A stretch of DNA of 64,000 nt. It comes from Colius striatus. Taxonomy: Eukaryota > Chordata > Aves > Coliiformes > Coliidae. Under the pieces are notes generated by a model. It was given only the letters and a program-made list of their open reading frames with translations, was not told where the DNA came from and ran no database searches. Position 1 is the stretch's first letter, and the number at the start of each line of letters is the position of its first letter. Made by a program: the position numbers and the translations under genes. Positions 24,801-35,802 of the stretch are shown here, one piece after another. The stretch lies in contig NC_084760.1 in assembly GCF_028858725.1 (NCBI RefSeq), positions 81,226,367 through 81,290,366 on the forward strand. The letters are read 5' to 3'.

Positions 24801-27800
24801 CTGCTGGATCCTCTCTTAGTAGTATTTGCGGTTTGCTGGCTCACATGGTTTTGGTGGGGACTCAGTGTGAATTTGGGTGGTTACTGAGTTTCACTTATAG
24901 GTTTGGCATCTTTACAAAGGAACTGACATCACAAAGATTCATTTGTCCTGAAAGCTCCACCCAAATAATCTAAGATGGCCTCTTATTTACCATCAGCCAG
25001 AGGACTTCTTCAGATTCACTGTTTTTTGAATATAGTCACCATTGAAAGTTAAACATCTTGCGTAGATTTTCCAGTCTACCAGGGATCAGAATTCACCACG
25101 TCTTTTACACCATTCTGATTTTTTTATTACTGTCATTATAATAAACCTGCTTAATATTTTCAGAATAAACCACACCAGATTTAATTCCTAGTCCTCGACT
25201 CTTTTTGTTTTGTAGACTGAACACCTGACTGAAGGTGGACCAGAACATAAGTCTGCATCTACTTGAGCTGCCTTTATGGTCAGGATGAGAAACATTCTTC
25301 ACTGTGGTTCAGCTATGCTCAGATATAGAAACCTGTGAGGACATCTGAAATGCAGAGGCTGAAAATTAAATAAATGCCATGATCAGATTGCTTGAGTCAA
25401 ACTGTAATTTTCTCTCTTGAAAAATGAAGCAGCTTAAGCTCCCAGAGGGGCTGGGTTTTTTTTAATCATCCCTTGACTTTTCTCACAATCCTTTCCCAAC
25501 TTCTAGCCCTGTGTTATATGAATACTTTTCATACAAAACATATTGATCACAGAATGCACTCTCTCAAATGTTATGCAACTTGATTCATTTCCTTCTGGGC
25601 AACATAAATATCTCACTCAGAGTCAGTTTTTAAAATTAGGGGGGAAAGAAATACTGGTGTAGAAAGACAAACGAGGTCGTGACATTATTGTCCCAAAAAA
25701 TCAGGAGTTCGTCACCCAGTCTATAGACAAGATGAATGTACAGGCATGGGTGCCTGTCCCAGGTCAACACACCGTGGTCCCAAAAATACAATTATTTAGA
25801 TATACAGTCTTTCCATATTCCATACATTAATATAAATGCATATGCATTAATATTCCACTAAATGATTGGTCAAAATTTCTTTGCCTAGCTTGTCAGTTAG
25901 CATATCTGCCCACTTTGCCCTCTCCACCTTCTTTTTTTCAGTCTGGGGTGTAAATGAAGCCAGTGTTCCATGAGTCGTTGGTCCCCATCTACCTCTCCTG
26001 CAAATACTCTTTCCCTACTTTTCTGCAGACATAGGCAGTTTGTCACAGTCTCTTGACTCTACTTCCCATTAATCCTACCTAGGTTTCTGGTTTAGACATG
26101 CATATACAATAGTGGATTGTTCCAAGCTTAATTATTGTTCCTATGGTGTTCTTAACAATGTTGTCCTCGTTCTTTTGACATTTCAACATCAGCATGGCTG
26201 AAGAAATAACACAGAAGCCAGCAAGGAACCTGAGCCAGGATCCATGTGCTCAGGGGAATTTATTGTTATATTGTACATGATACATTCTGCATGAACAGAT
26301 TTTTATTCCATTAACAACAACAAAAAAAAAAAACAACCAAAAAGAAAACAAACAAAAAAACCCAAACCAAGTAATCGGTGCTGTTAAGGTTGGAAAGGGA
26401 TGTGAAATACCCAGAATTCCCTTCTGGCTTTTTGCAACAAGGCAACTGAGGAGATCACCTCTCCACACGACATGCATAATGAGAAAAGCAGGGCTGGGAT
26501 AAACATTTGTTCAGCTTTCCTTCTAACTGATCCCTCTCTGTGCTCCCATCAGCCCAGTGGTCCGGTTGCAAATGCAAAAAGCAAAGCAGTGGAGATCAAA
26601 AGGAAACAGACAGACTTCAAACATCTCATTTTGCAGCGATAACAAAATTATTCTTTCAGTTTAAAATGTAAAATCTCACTTCCAAGAAAACGCCATGTGC
26701 ATCCCCTGGGGGCTCCCTGTCTGCTCCACTGGAAGAGCACAGGCTTGCTCCCCACATGGCCTCAGCAGCCAGGGTGAAAGATGGAGCACCAGCCATATGG
26801 AGCACTCCCCTGGGATCTGGCTTGTATCAGGTAATTATAAGAAGTAACAGGTTTCCTCTTCAAAGCATTTTACAAATATTCATTAATTAGCCCACACTGC
26901 TCCCCCTTTAGGGACAGAACTGGTGCAGTCTCCATATGTACAGAAGGGAGGAGCAGATGTAGATTAGATGATTTTCTCAAGACTTTCTGTGGAGTCAGTA
27001 ACAGGGCACATGTTTTCTCTAGCCCTGTTTAAAAAGTTTCTGCTCATGTATTAAAAGTACATTCATCCCTTTATGTTACAATCCCTATTTTACCATAAAG
27101 ACAATAGGCAGGTTTTGCTCTGCTGCATCAACAGTACAGAAGATGTTGCTGAAATCCCAAATCTGACTTTGCATTACAAACAGAGCAACAGCAACAAACC
27201 TATGTGTGCAGTAGCATATAGAGTTTTAGTTAACAGAGAAGAAATCCTGCCACTCACTTCACAGAGAAGTTAGAGAAGACCTTCATGTCCTGAAGGCATC
27301 TATCAATATGCAGTACAATGCTGTCTCCACGCAAGTAGCACCACAGGTTGTGGTCACCAACAGGCAGCTGGAGGACTTAGTCAGTGTATCAGAGCGAGAG
27401 CTCTCTGAAACCACTTGGTTTGCAGGATAAGTGTCTATTTTGTTTCTATCCTATTTAACAGTAACAGAGTGGTGTCATTCACCAGTGAGCATACCTGTGG
27501 GGAGGGAGCAGGACCTGCAGGAACCTGAGAAAAAATAGATTTTAATGAAGAGCTTGAAAAGAAAACCTGTTGGCCTGAAGTCTTGGAGGTACTTTAATGA
27601 CTGGAGACTAGTGTCTCAGGGAAGGTAAATCAGATTGCACTGGCTCATGCTGACTGACAATTTGTCTGTGCATATATGTGAGAATCCTACTGCTGCATTA
27701 AAATGCAGCTGCTTCAGATACTTTGCAAGAACAACATTATGCACTGGCACATTTGAAAAGGAAGAACTAAGGATAACATTTTTGTTTGAAACTGTAAGGG

Positions 27801-28252
27801 GGAAAATTAAGTAAAGAAGAGAATATGATTAATCAGTTTGCAGCTTGAAAATAACCTGAGTTATGCACATTATCAATAAAAAGTGAAACTGGATACTTGG
27901 CCACTCACAGCTTCATTTTGATATTGAACTGGTTGTATGCCAACAACAGTGCCACAGCAGTTTCCAGTTATCTCCTCAGGCATCTTCTTCTCCCTGAGAA
28001 GACTCTCATCCCTTGCAACCCTTGCAAGCCCTCAACTCCACAATCCTTCCTTGGTGGGCTTTTATTCACGAACTCACTCTGTACCTCCTTAGGTTCATAG
28101 CACCAGTGGGATCAGTACTCTCGTAGATGTATAACAAGACACAAATGCAGGTGTAATCCCAGAGATGCCTCAGAAGGACTCTATTTTGAGGCAGGAGCCA
28201 ACAAACACAGGCATAAAGAACTAGCACTGATAGGACCAGAGGTTCGAGGAGC
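18891..28252. other. Long unique non-coding stretch
   Basis: About 9.4 kb without a recognised transposon, exon or RNA gene. It holds A-rich runs (20,443-20,476 with AAAC units; 26,317-26,362), an AT-rich patch near 23,895-23,985, and the inverted repeat listed separately at 21,258. The longest frame (23,364-23,885 on the minus strand, 173 codons) has no recognisable domain and unremarkable composition, and I treat it as chance. Confidence 0.5.
21258..21285. repeat. Perfect 10-bp inverted repeat with 8-bp spacer
   Basis: GTCAAACATG (21,258-21,267) and CATGTTTGAC (21,276-21,285) are exact reverse complements around ATTAATTA. The spacer is a homeodomain-like core. This could be a dimeric binding site or a small hairpin. 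No flanking duplication or transposon terminus was seen. Confidence 0.6.
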
Positions 28253-28347
28253 TTCCCTTCCCTTCCCTTCCCTTCCCTTCCCTTCCCTTCCCTTCCCTTC
28301 CCTTCCCTTCCCTTCCCTTCCCTTCCCTTCCCTTCCCTTCCCTTCCC
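28253..28347. repeat. (TTCCC)19 microsatellite
   Basis: Nineteen uninterrupted TTCCC units, with all purines (GGGAA) on the minus strand. The long uniform purine/pyrimidine tract could adopt triplex (H-DNA) structure, and it presents a GGAA core every five bases. The absence of interruptions suggests recent expansion. An apparent minus-strand frame through it is just the repeat translated. Confidence 0.95.
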
Positions 28348-28519
28348 CTTGCTCCTCTGAGAGATGCATCATGCTCACAGCTCTCTTGTTCCCAAGATTA
28401 ACTTTAAAAATCTGACACAAGGCTTGTCCTGCATATTCGTCACTCCTACCAGGGATTCCTTCTTTTATTACATCTTAGGTTTTAAATGAAATGTCACAGG
28501 TAATTTGCAAGGTAAAAGA

Positions 28520-28722
28520 AGCTGCATGATTTTACTGAGAAGGTAGTTAGACAATGGCACAGGCTACCCTGGGAGGTGGTGGAGTCACCATCCCTGGAAA
28601 TATTTGAAACACTCATAGATGAGGTGCTGAAGGACATGGATTAGTGGCAGGCTTAGCAATGTTAGGTTAGTGGTTGGACTTGACGGTCTTAAAGGTTTTT
28701 TCCAATGTCAATGATTCTATAT
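28520..28722 (+). mobile_element. CR1 LINE, 5'-truncated 3' end
   Basis: Matches the CR1 3' untranslated region: a TTTTACTGAGAAGG start, GGCACAGGCT, GTGGTGGAGTCACCATCCCT, GTTAGTGGTTGGACTTGACG, and the terminal AATGATTCTAT. The same blocks appear in the longer CR1 ending at 58,156. It is non-coding and, like most CR1 copies, severely 5'-truncated. The 5' boundary is uncertain by about 15 bases. It lies between the microsatellite and an LTR. Confidence 0.9.
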
Positions 28723-28847
28723 TATAATGATATTTCCAAAGTCATGTTCATCCTCTCAACTGTCTCCCCCTTAAATTGTGGATCATGAGCAATGAGGTTG
28801 TACCTCAAAGAGAAGAAAAGATATTACAGACACATGATATGTGTGAT

Positions 28848-29593
28848 TGTCATGGTTTGACATGATAGCCTTTTCTGGTAATGGGGAAGGGGCTGTAAAG
28901 ATGGCTCCTGTAAGCAGTTGCTTGCAACTCTCCCCAGCTCTGAGCCAGACCCACTTCTGGGGCTGAGCCAATTAGACACCTCTGCGATCACTTTTTAAGA
29001 AGAAGCGGAAGAGGAGGTGGCTTCCTCCATCTTCTTCCTTCTTCTGCCCCTTTCTTTTCCTTCTGGCTAGTGGTGGTGCAAGGAGTAGGAACAGTGAGAG
29101 AAACAATCATGTGGACTCCAAGGTCAGTGATGAAAGAGAGGAGGAGGTGTGCTGGAGCAGAGACTCCCCTGCATTCTATGGAGAGAACTGGTGAAGCTGA
29201 GATTTATTTTCATTGCTTTAAAGACCCCGCATCAGCAGTAGAGATTCATTTTGATAATGACCCCATATCAGGGGCAGAGACTCATTTTACTAAAGCTGGC
29301 CCCAGACCAGGGGCAGCAATTCACTTCATTAAAGGCCCTGAGTCAGGGAAGGTGACTATGGTCGGAGGAGGCCGTGTCCCAAAGGAGGGGCCCTTTATCA
29401 CTATGGCCGGAGCAGGCTATGTCCCGAGGAAGGGAGCCCTCCCTGCCCTTGTCTCAATCCACAACAACCTTGCTTATCTTTTTACTCCCATTTCGCTGGG
29501 GCCTCCACCATCCTAAAGAGGGTGGGGGTGAATGGGGGCACCGAGCGAGAGACTGTCATGGTGCTGCTGTGCTAGCTGGGCCAAATCACAACA
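28848..29593 (+). mobile_element. Solo LTR (E1) with perfect 5-bp target duplication
   Basis: Begins TGTCATGGTTTGACATG and ends CCAAATCACAACA, an imperfect terminal inverted repeat. GTGAT flanks it exactly at 28,843-28,847 and 29,594-29,598. A 5-bp duplication fits ERVL-type integration (established for the class; family assignment is inferred). A TATA-like CTTTTTAAG is near 28,991, followed by a long CTTCTTCC pyrimidine tract. Against the copy at 34,371 it is mostly colinear, a few to several percent diverged by eye. It lacks one 90-base array unit and about 585 bases equivalent to 35,058-35,642, with the junction near 29,434. The lost part contains that copy's AATAAA, so this LTR has no visible poly(A) signal. 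Confidence 0.93.
29070..29516 (+). other. LTR-embedded open frame, copy in E1
   Basis: A 148-codon sense frame inside LTR E1. Its first part is nearly identical to the frame at 34,598-34,789 in the other copy. It then runs without a break into two array units (RVPKEGP around residue 102 and YVPRKG around residue 117, 45 bases apart). No signal peptide, membrane segment or known domain is visible. After the deletion junction near residue 122 the reading is of U5-like sequence and is unlikely to be authentic. A real product would be new to me. Chance openness of a GC-richer repeat array is the default explanation. Confidence 0.3.
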
Positions 29594-32063
29594 GTGATCA
29601 GCTGTCCCTGAAGCACTCAGGCAAGATGACTAAGTGTAATTTTTTTCTGTAATTCAGAAAAAGCTAGTGGGCTCACATCTTCACAAAATATTTTGAACTT
29701 ACACAGCATGAATCACCTGTGGTAACTAGCAGAGGGCTCATCAACTGACCTATCCATGATAATATCTTGGTCAAATTCTACAATAAAACCAGATTTATCC
29801 CTGCCATCCAGATGCTCATTTTGATGCACTAGTACTGTTAAGAAGGGAAAATCAGAATTTCATTGCCTCCTTTGTTCAAGCACATTTGCAATCTTGTAAA
29901 TATCACAGATAATCTTTTCATGTAAATAATGTGCCTGTGCATATCAGGTTTTTTTAAATTATACTAAGTAGTTTTAAACTCCTTTCCAAATCTCTCCCCA
30001 CACACCACCTTTTTCTGAGGCACTTGCAAATATTGTCTCTCAAGAAGTGTCCTAAAAGAAATGTCAGGCTCACTCAATTACTCCATTTGCAAACAAAAAT
30101 GGCAATGTTTACCTGTCCAATAAGGAAAGACTAACTTATGCATACACTGTTCAGGACCGCACTTCTAATCTTAAGAAGAAAACCTAACACTCAGATTTTT
30201 TCCCTGAATCTTGAATGACAAGGTCCGATAATAATATCCTGCTCTGAAAACATTGATACCGTCACAGAGAACTCCCATCTTGCCCCATAAACATACTATA
30301 CACGCAAAACTGTGAAAGGCAACTTCTTAGGCAATAAGGACTAGCAGCCTACAGATGAACTGCACACTGATAATCCTTTCAAATTCCTTGGAAGAAGGGA
30401 AGGCAGACTCACCCCGCTGGAATCTCTGGACTGTTTGAGCACCCTTCAATGCAGTATGGGTCTGCTTCTCTTCCTCTAAATCACTGTCATGCTCTTAGTA
30501 TTGAAACAACTGCAACAGTTAGCAAATCCAAATTTTCAAGTTAATGCTTTGCAGCTTGTATATCTTAGCATGATAGACTTAAAATACAAACATCCATTGA
30601 CTGGCAGACCTCACAGTTTAGAGATGTTTTCATTTTAAGAGAATGTTTTACTTTTTATTTTAAATTTTTCTTTCCATTCTGGTTTTGCTTCAGCTGAAAA
30701 GTGTCTTAATTTAACAACAGTAATACTAAGTGGTCCTTTGATGTTCTCTCCACCCAGTTCTTCCTTTATAGAGGAAGTTGGTATTCTCATGTCTGCTTCA
30801 AAAATCCTTATCCCAAGAAGAGATATGGTCAAACTCTCGACAAAGCCACAGTAGTTTGAAAGGACATCATCAAATAAGTACAAACAGCTTGGTACAGGTT
30901 TCAGTGTTGGCCACCAAGTGAAATGTTTTATTTCCAGTCATAAAAAGTCCCAGTAAGGATTCTGCTAAAGCAAAGACATTTTTAGGGAGCTTGCTTTGTG
31001 CCATTTTAGCCTTGCACAGTTCATGCCCTCAATAAAATTACTCTGGTTTTACACCTATATAAGCTATAAAGGAAACACGAGCAATATGCTTTGATTGATT
31101 TGTTGTGAAATCTTTGAAGTGTAAATCACTTATACCTCTTTCTTCAACCTTGAAGCTACACTCAGATTTCCTGCAATTAACTGCAAATATTTGCACACAG
31201 AGCTGCCACCATAATACAAGCTTTTGTAAAATCACAGTCAGTGTTTAACCTTGAAGTACGCCACTTTTGAAAATATATAGGTGCTATTAATGGATGGAAA
31301 AGCTAGCTTTCTTGAAATATCAGGTTTAATAACCACTCCTTGAAATAAAGTTTCTTTGCTCAGTGCAAGGGAGAAAGAGTCAGACTGACTGCAGTGAAGG
31401 CCAAGAGTAGGTCTCTTGGTGAACACAAATCAAACTTCTAGTCCCAAGTTTTGTTTGGAGATGAGCTAATTTGTACCAGAGGTATCATTTTGGGGTCTTG
31501 TTGGTTTAATGTTTTTTTCTCCCCATTCTGTATATAGGTAGAACCTGCTGCCTTTCCAAGCAAATACAACCTTCCTGAAGCTCCTGGTTAAAAAGTATAA
31601 ACAGATAGACACATTGTGTTCAAGACTTGGTCTGAGGTCTCCTATCCCTTTTTGCTTTCCTAATGTCCTTTTGCGTAGGACACTAGGTGCTTGGAAGAGC
31701 ACCATGACCAAAGTGTTGAATAAATCTTGGAGGTTCCAGCTTGAGGAATATAAACATCAGAAGTCAAATACCCAAGAATCACAATAGTAAAAACAATGAG
31801 ATTTACAAATTAATACTGGTCTCTTTTTGTCTCCTATCTGAACTGTGAGAATTAGCAAGTCTTTATCGGGCTTTCAAGCTTACTGATACAACCTGAGAAT
31901 TTCAGATCTTACATTTTATTTTGTTTTATTTTTAAAGACAGTTCTTATGTATCTGCTTGTCTTCAGTAGCTATGGCTTGCAGAGGTACCCTGCTGATCAC
32001 AAGATTCCTGATAAGCTCACCAGTGATCTAAAAACAAATCCAAGGAGAAATCTAGTTCTAGGA
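29594..32063. other. Unique non-coding stretch
   Basis: No exon, RNA gene or transposon recognised. AT-rich, with short frames (up to 82 codons) lacking motifs. Confidence 0.55.
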
Positions 32064-32650
32064 TGTGGTGAGTTAACCTTGGCAGAATGCCAGGTGCCCA
32101 CCAAGCCACTCTAACACTCCTCAGCAGAGCAGGGTGGAGAGAAAATAAGACAGAGAAAACCTCATGGGTCAAGATAAAGGCTGTTTAATAAAGCAAAAAC
32201 AAAGGTCATACACAAAAGCAAAGGAAAAGAAAATAATTATTCTCTATTTCCCATCAGCTAGTGATGTCCAGACACTTCCTGAGAAGCAGGGCTTCAGTAC
32301 ATATGGTGGTTGCTCCAGGAGAAAATAGCCTTAACAACAAATGTCTTCCCTCTTCTCCTCCTTTCTGTTAGCTTTTATTCCTAAGCAGACTTCATACGGT
32401 ACAGAATATCCCTTTGGTTATTTTGAGTCAGCTGTCCTGGACACATCCCTTCTCAAGATCTTTCCCACCTCCAGCCTACTGGTGAAGTGGGAAGATGTTG
32501 GAGAGACAGCCGTGATGCCCCATGAGCACGGCTCAGCAGTAGCCAAAACACTTGTGTGTTATCAACACTTTTCTAGTTACCAATACAAAGCACAGCACTG
32601 TGAGGGATGCTATGGGGAACATTAACTCCATCTCAGTCAGACCCAATACA
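32064..32650 (-). mobile_element. Solo LTR (D), avian ERVL-like, antisense
   Basis: On the minus strand it starts TGTATTGGGTCTGACTGAG and ends GGTTAACTCACCACA. I recognise this as a common avian LTR. It contains the block GTGTTGATAACACACAAG, an AGGGATATTC block and GCTTAGGAATAAAAGCTAAC, which holds a TATA/AATAAA-like signal at plus-strand 32,372-32,379. Its 3' part shares CTTGGTGGGCACCTGGCA with LTR A. The length of 587 bp appears complete. The adjacent flanks (TAGGA and CCAGA) do not form a target duplication. The frame at 32,341-32,625 on the + strand lies wholly inside this LTR and is not a gene. Confidence 0.9.
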
Positions 32651-34370
32651 CCAGAAAGTTATCATTAATTAGGCAGCAGGTAGTCAGTTCCAAGAGTTTT
32701 GTTATCATTGACTGAAACTGGAAATTAGAAATAAAAGTGAAGGGCCAAAATCACTGCAAATCCAGAGGAGATGTTTTCATTAGGCCTTTCAGTTAAGTGT
32801 CACAGAAGATTAATGAGTTCTGCTCAAACTGAGATAGGCATCCCATACAAAACCTTCCAAAAAGTGTATTTCAGAGCTAGGCTGGGCAGAAACAGCTAAT
32901 AGCAAACAGGGAAAAATCTCAACTCAAACTCAAAGTAAAGTGGAAAATCAAGCCAGTGCTACTTAAAAAGTGCACCTGTTTTTTCATATGCATATCCAAT
33001 GATTATCATTAACATCATAGAAATTCTTTTTTCCCTATGATTCAGCATCATTGTGGGTTATGTATGTGTGGAGGAAACACTTGGGAAGTTTACCCTCAAG
33101 TTCACCTATAGCCTCCTCCCTTTTCTCTGATTTCTTGACCTCAAACTATTTTAAAAAGCTTTTTCTTTTTTTATTCAAAAGGTGCAATTTATCTGCAGGT
33201 AAGGGTTACCTGAAGATTTATTTCAAATATTACTGGTTTTTAAAAATGGAAGTTGACTGAAATATGTGTATAAAAATACAGCATTTACTTTCTTTACTTT
33301 AGATGTGTCCAAAAGAGCTCACTGTTGTTTGTAAAGCAAACTGTTCTTTGTCCACAGTTCACCAGCTTTGTCAGATCAAGGGTACAGTAGGCACCTTCTG
33401 CAAAACCCACTTATTCAAGACTAAGATTCAATGCAGTACAAACAGATGAAACTTCATTTATGCCAGAGATGGAAAAAATTGTGATCTGAGTCCAATACAG
33501 CAATACAATGGCATGCAGAGAAACTCAGGTAGACATATGAAAAGCCTGAGATTACCTCACCATGTGCCTGAAGTCAGGGTAAGCTAGATAGCCAGCTGTG
33601 GTTGTCAGGCTTGTTGTAAAGCATAAAGGAGGCTTTGGATGCTCTTTACAACCAAACTTTAAATCTCTCCAGTTGAAAATGAGCAAACCTGATAATCCCA
33701 CTGAGATTTGAGGTCTTCTGTTCTGTGGCATCCTATTTATTACTGGTATCACAGTCATCCCCTTCATCCTGCTCATCCAGACTGCTTGTAGAGCAGCTGA
33801 GAGAGAAGACTTCTTGTAGAAGACAAAATCACTGTGCAAAACAATAAAAGGCTCCTGGGGGCTTGTGGTGAGTCCCTTGAAAAAAAATTATTTGCAGTTT
33901 TGCTCTCCACAATAAGCATGTCTCCAAGAAACAGAAGATACCTAATGGATTCACAAACCAGGAAATAATTTAAGTCTTAAACAGCTAAGACAGAGTGAAG
34001 ACAGAGTAAATAGGAAGACAAAGCCTGGTGTGTTGCAATGGAGTCAGCTGTTCAAGAGCAACTTGAGTGACCTCAGGAAAAAAACACCTGAGAAATCATA
34101 CAACAGAAAGATTATTTACTTAATACCATGCAGCAAACCCCTTGGCATCAAATGGTGCTGTCCTTGTCTCTGTGGGAAACATAGTTTTCCACAACAAAGA
34201 CACAAACAGATAAAGAGCCCCTGCTTGCATCTCTGCTCAAGATTTCTACCATGTACTATCCCTCATTCACATATCACATTTACTTGTGATGCCATCTAAG
34301 TGACTTGATCATGCACACTTCTAGCAGCTGCCCCTTGTCTTTTGTTTCCCCACCTCTGTGTGTATGTCCT
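32651..34370. other. Unique non-coding stretch
   Basis: No gene or repeat recognised. The frame at 33,552-33,839 (minus, 95 codons) shows no known motif. The last 20 bases contain CACCTCTG, which recurs just after the next LTR. Confidence 0.55.
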
Positions 34371-34597
34371 TGTCATGGTTTGACATGACAGCCTTTTCTG
34401 GTAATGGGGAAGGGGCTGTAAAGATGGCTCCTATAAGCAGTTGCTCGCAGCTCTTCCCCAGCTCAGAGTCAGACCCACTTCTAGGGCTGAGCCAATTAAA
34501 TACCTCCATGATCACTTTTTAAGAAGAAGCCGGAAGAGGAGGCTTCTTTCTCCTTCTTCTTCCTGTTTCTTCCTTCTTCTGTCCCTTCTTATTCTTC

Positions 34598-34789
34598 TTG
34601 TGGCTGGTGGTGGTGCAAGGAGTAGGAACAGTGAGAGAAACAATCATGTGGACTCCAAGGTCAGTGATGAAAGAGAGGAGGAGGTGTGCTGGAGCAGAGA
34701 CTCCCCTGCATTCTATGGAGAGAACTGGTGAAGCTGAGATTTATTTTCATTGCTTTATAGACCCCACATCAGTTGTAGACTCATTTTGA
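34598..34789 (+). other. LTR-embedded open frame, upstream part in E2
   Basis: A 63-codon sense frame at the start of the LTR transcript region, nearly identical in bases to the matching part of E1. A 5-base shortening relative to E1 near 34,765-34,800 throws it out of frame with the array frame that begins at 34,884. In E1 the same region is continuous. No function is known. Confidence 0.25.
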
Positions 34790-34883
34790 TAACCTCGTAT
34801 CAGGGGCAGAGACTTATTTTGCTAAAGCTGGCCCCAGACCAGGGGCAGCGATTCACTTCATTGAAGGCCCTGAGCCAGGGACA

Positions 34884-35447
34884 GTGACTATGGCCAGAGG
34901 AGGCCGTGTCCCATGGGAGGGACCCAATCACTTCACTACAGACCCTAAGCCAGGGGCAGTGATTTTCTTCTTTAAAACTATGGCCAGAAGAGGCCATGTC
35001 CCGAAGGAGGGACCCTTTATCACTATGGCCGGAGCAGGCCGTGTCCTGAGGAAGGGACCCAATATCCACAGCTGTAACTGTGGGGAGGAACCCACGACAA
35101 AACAGCTCATTAAACTTATGCCCAGAAGAGGTCTTGTCCCAAGAGAGGGACCCTATAACTGCAGAAACTGCAACCATGGTGAGGAATCCACACCAGAGAT
35201 ATTCACCAAGGACTGTGTCCCGTGTGAGGGAACCTGTATCGGCAGAAGTCGCAGATGCTGGGAACAACCCACACCAGAGAAGTTTGTTAAGGACCGTGTC
35301 CTGGGGGAGGAACCCCGTGTTGGAGCAGGGGAAGAATGCCAGGAGTCATCCTCATCTGAGAAGAGAGAAGTGGCAGAGCCCATCTGTGAGAGACTGACCA
35401 CATCCCCCACTCCCTGCCCTCCTGAGCCATTGATGGGGAGGAGGTAG
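34884..35447 (+). other. LTR-embedded open frame with repeats, E2
   Basis: A 187-codon sense frame running through the LTR array. Motifs of the form R-G-x-V-P-x-E-G-P recur, with the valine at residues 9, 39, 54, 85, 112 and 139. Spacings are 90, 45, 93, 81 and 81 bases, all multiples of three. Between them lie cysteine pairs (CNC, CRNC, CVPC) in a Glu/Lys-rich context. The end (ERLTTSPTPCPPEP) is matched in the same frame in LTR C (NRLTETPVPCPPEL). There is no recognised domain, signal peptide or membrane segment. It may be a genuine accessory frame of the virus or simply an in-phase tandem array. Confidence 0.3.
34908..35315 (+). repeat. Degenerate ~45-bp array inside LTR E2
   Basis: GTCCC-(N6)-GGGAC-like cores, as in GTCCCATGGGAGGGACCC, occur at 34,908, 34,998, 35,043, 35,136, 35,217 and 35,298. 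They are 45 bases apart or roughly twice that. In the better-preserved units the GTCCC and GGGAC arms are complementary, so each could form a small hairpin. Related units exist in LTRs A, B and E1. Confidence 0.75.
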
Positions 35448-35571
35448 AGATATCGGGAGCAGTGAGCCCGGGAAGAAAGGAGGGATGGGGGAGGGAGATC
35501 TTAAAGTGCTGGGTGTAATTTTCTCATCATCCTACTCCCTTTTTGCTTTTATTCTGTTCTGTTTCTTGTAG

Positions 35572-35577
35572 AATAAA
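35572..35577 (+). promoter_or_regulatory. Poly(A) signal of LTR E2
   Basis: AATAAA lies after a T-rich stretch and before a GT-rich stretch, the usual R-region arrangement. It is absent from the deleted copy E1. Confidence 0.7.
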
Positions 35578-35802
35578 CTTTCCTACCTTCCTCTCTAAGT
35601 CGAGTACTGGAGTCTGTTTTGCCCAGAACTGTAACTGGCAGCGAGCCCTCCCTGCCCTTGTCTCAATCCACAACAACTTTGCTTATCTTTTTACTCCCAT
35701 TTAGCTGGAGCCTCTGCCATCCTAACAAGGGTGAGGGTGAATAGGTTCACCGAGCGAGAGACTGTCGTGGTGCTGCTGTGCTGGCTGGGCCAAACCACGA
35801 CA

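Larger units (their letters stand above)
34371..35802 (+). mobile_element. Solo LTR (E2), long copy of the E1 family
   Basis: Starts TGTCATGGTTTGACATGACA and ends CCAAACCACGACA, giving an imperfect inverted repeat of about 12 bp. A TATA-like CTTTTTAAG near 34,516 is followed by a pyrimidine-rich tract. Then come the degenerate array (34,908-35,315), a GGGGAGGAGGTAGAGA block, AATAAA at 35,572, and U5. At 1,432 bp it is about twice E1. The immediate flanks share only CCT. The 6-bp CCTCTG, however, occurs right after the element (35,803) and 12 bases before its start (34,353), so the 5' boundary may be 12 bases further left. No primer-binding site or internal genes follow, so it is a solo LTR, separate from E1. 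Confidence 0.92.

Noticed and set aside
28181..28420. Minus-strand frame with GKGRE repeats as a protein
   Set aside because: It is the translation of the TTCCC microsatellite.
32341..32625. 94-codon + strand frame
   Set aside because: It lies entirely within the antisense LTR D.
34800..35267. 155-codon minus-strand frame in LTR E2
   Set aside because: It is the antisense shadow of the LTR array; the sense frame is the one shared with E1.
34908..35315. CRISPR-like array
   Set aside because: Units are degenerate with no unique spacers, and lie inside a vertebrate retroviral LTR.
28848..35802. E1 and E2 as the two LTRs of one provirus
   Set aside because: E1 has its own perfect GTGAT duplication on both sides. 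The intervening 4.8 kb has no gag, pol, primer-binding site or polypurine tract, and E2 has different flanks.
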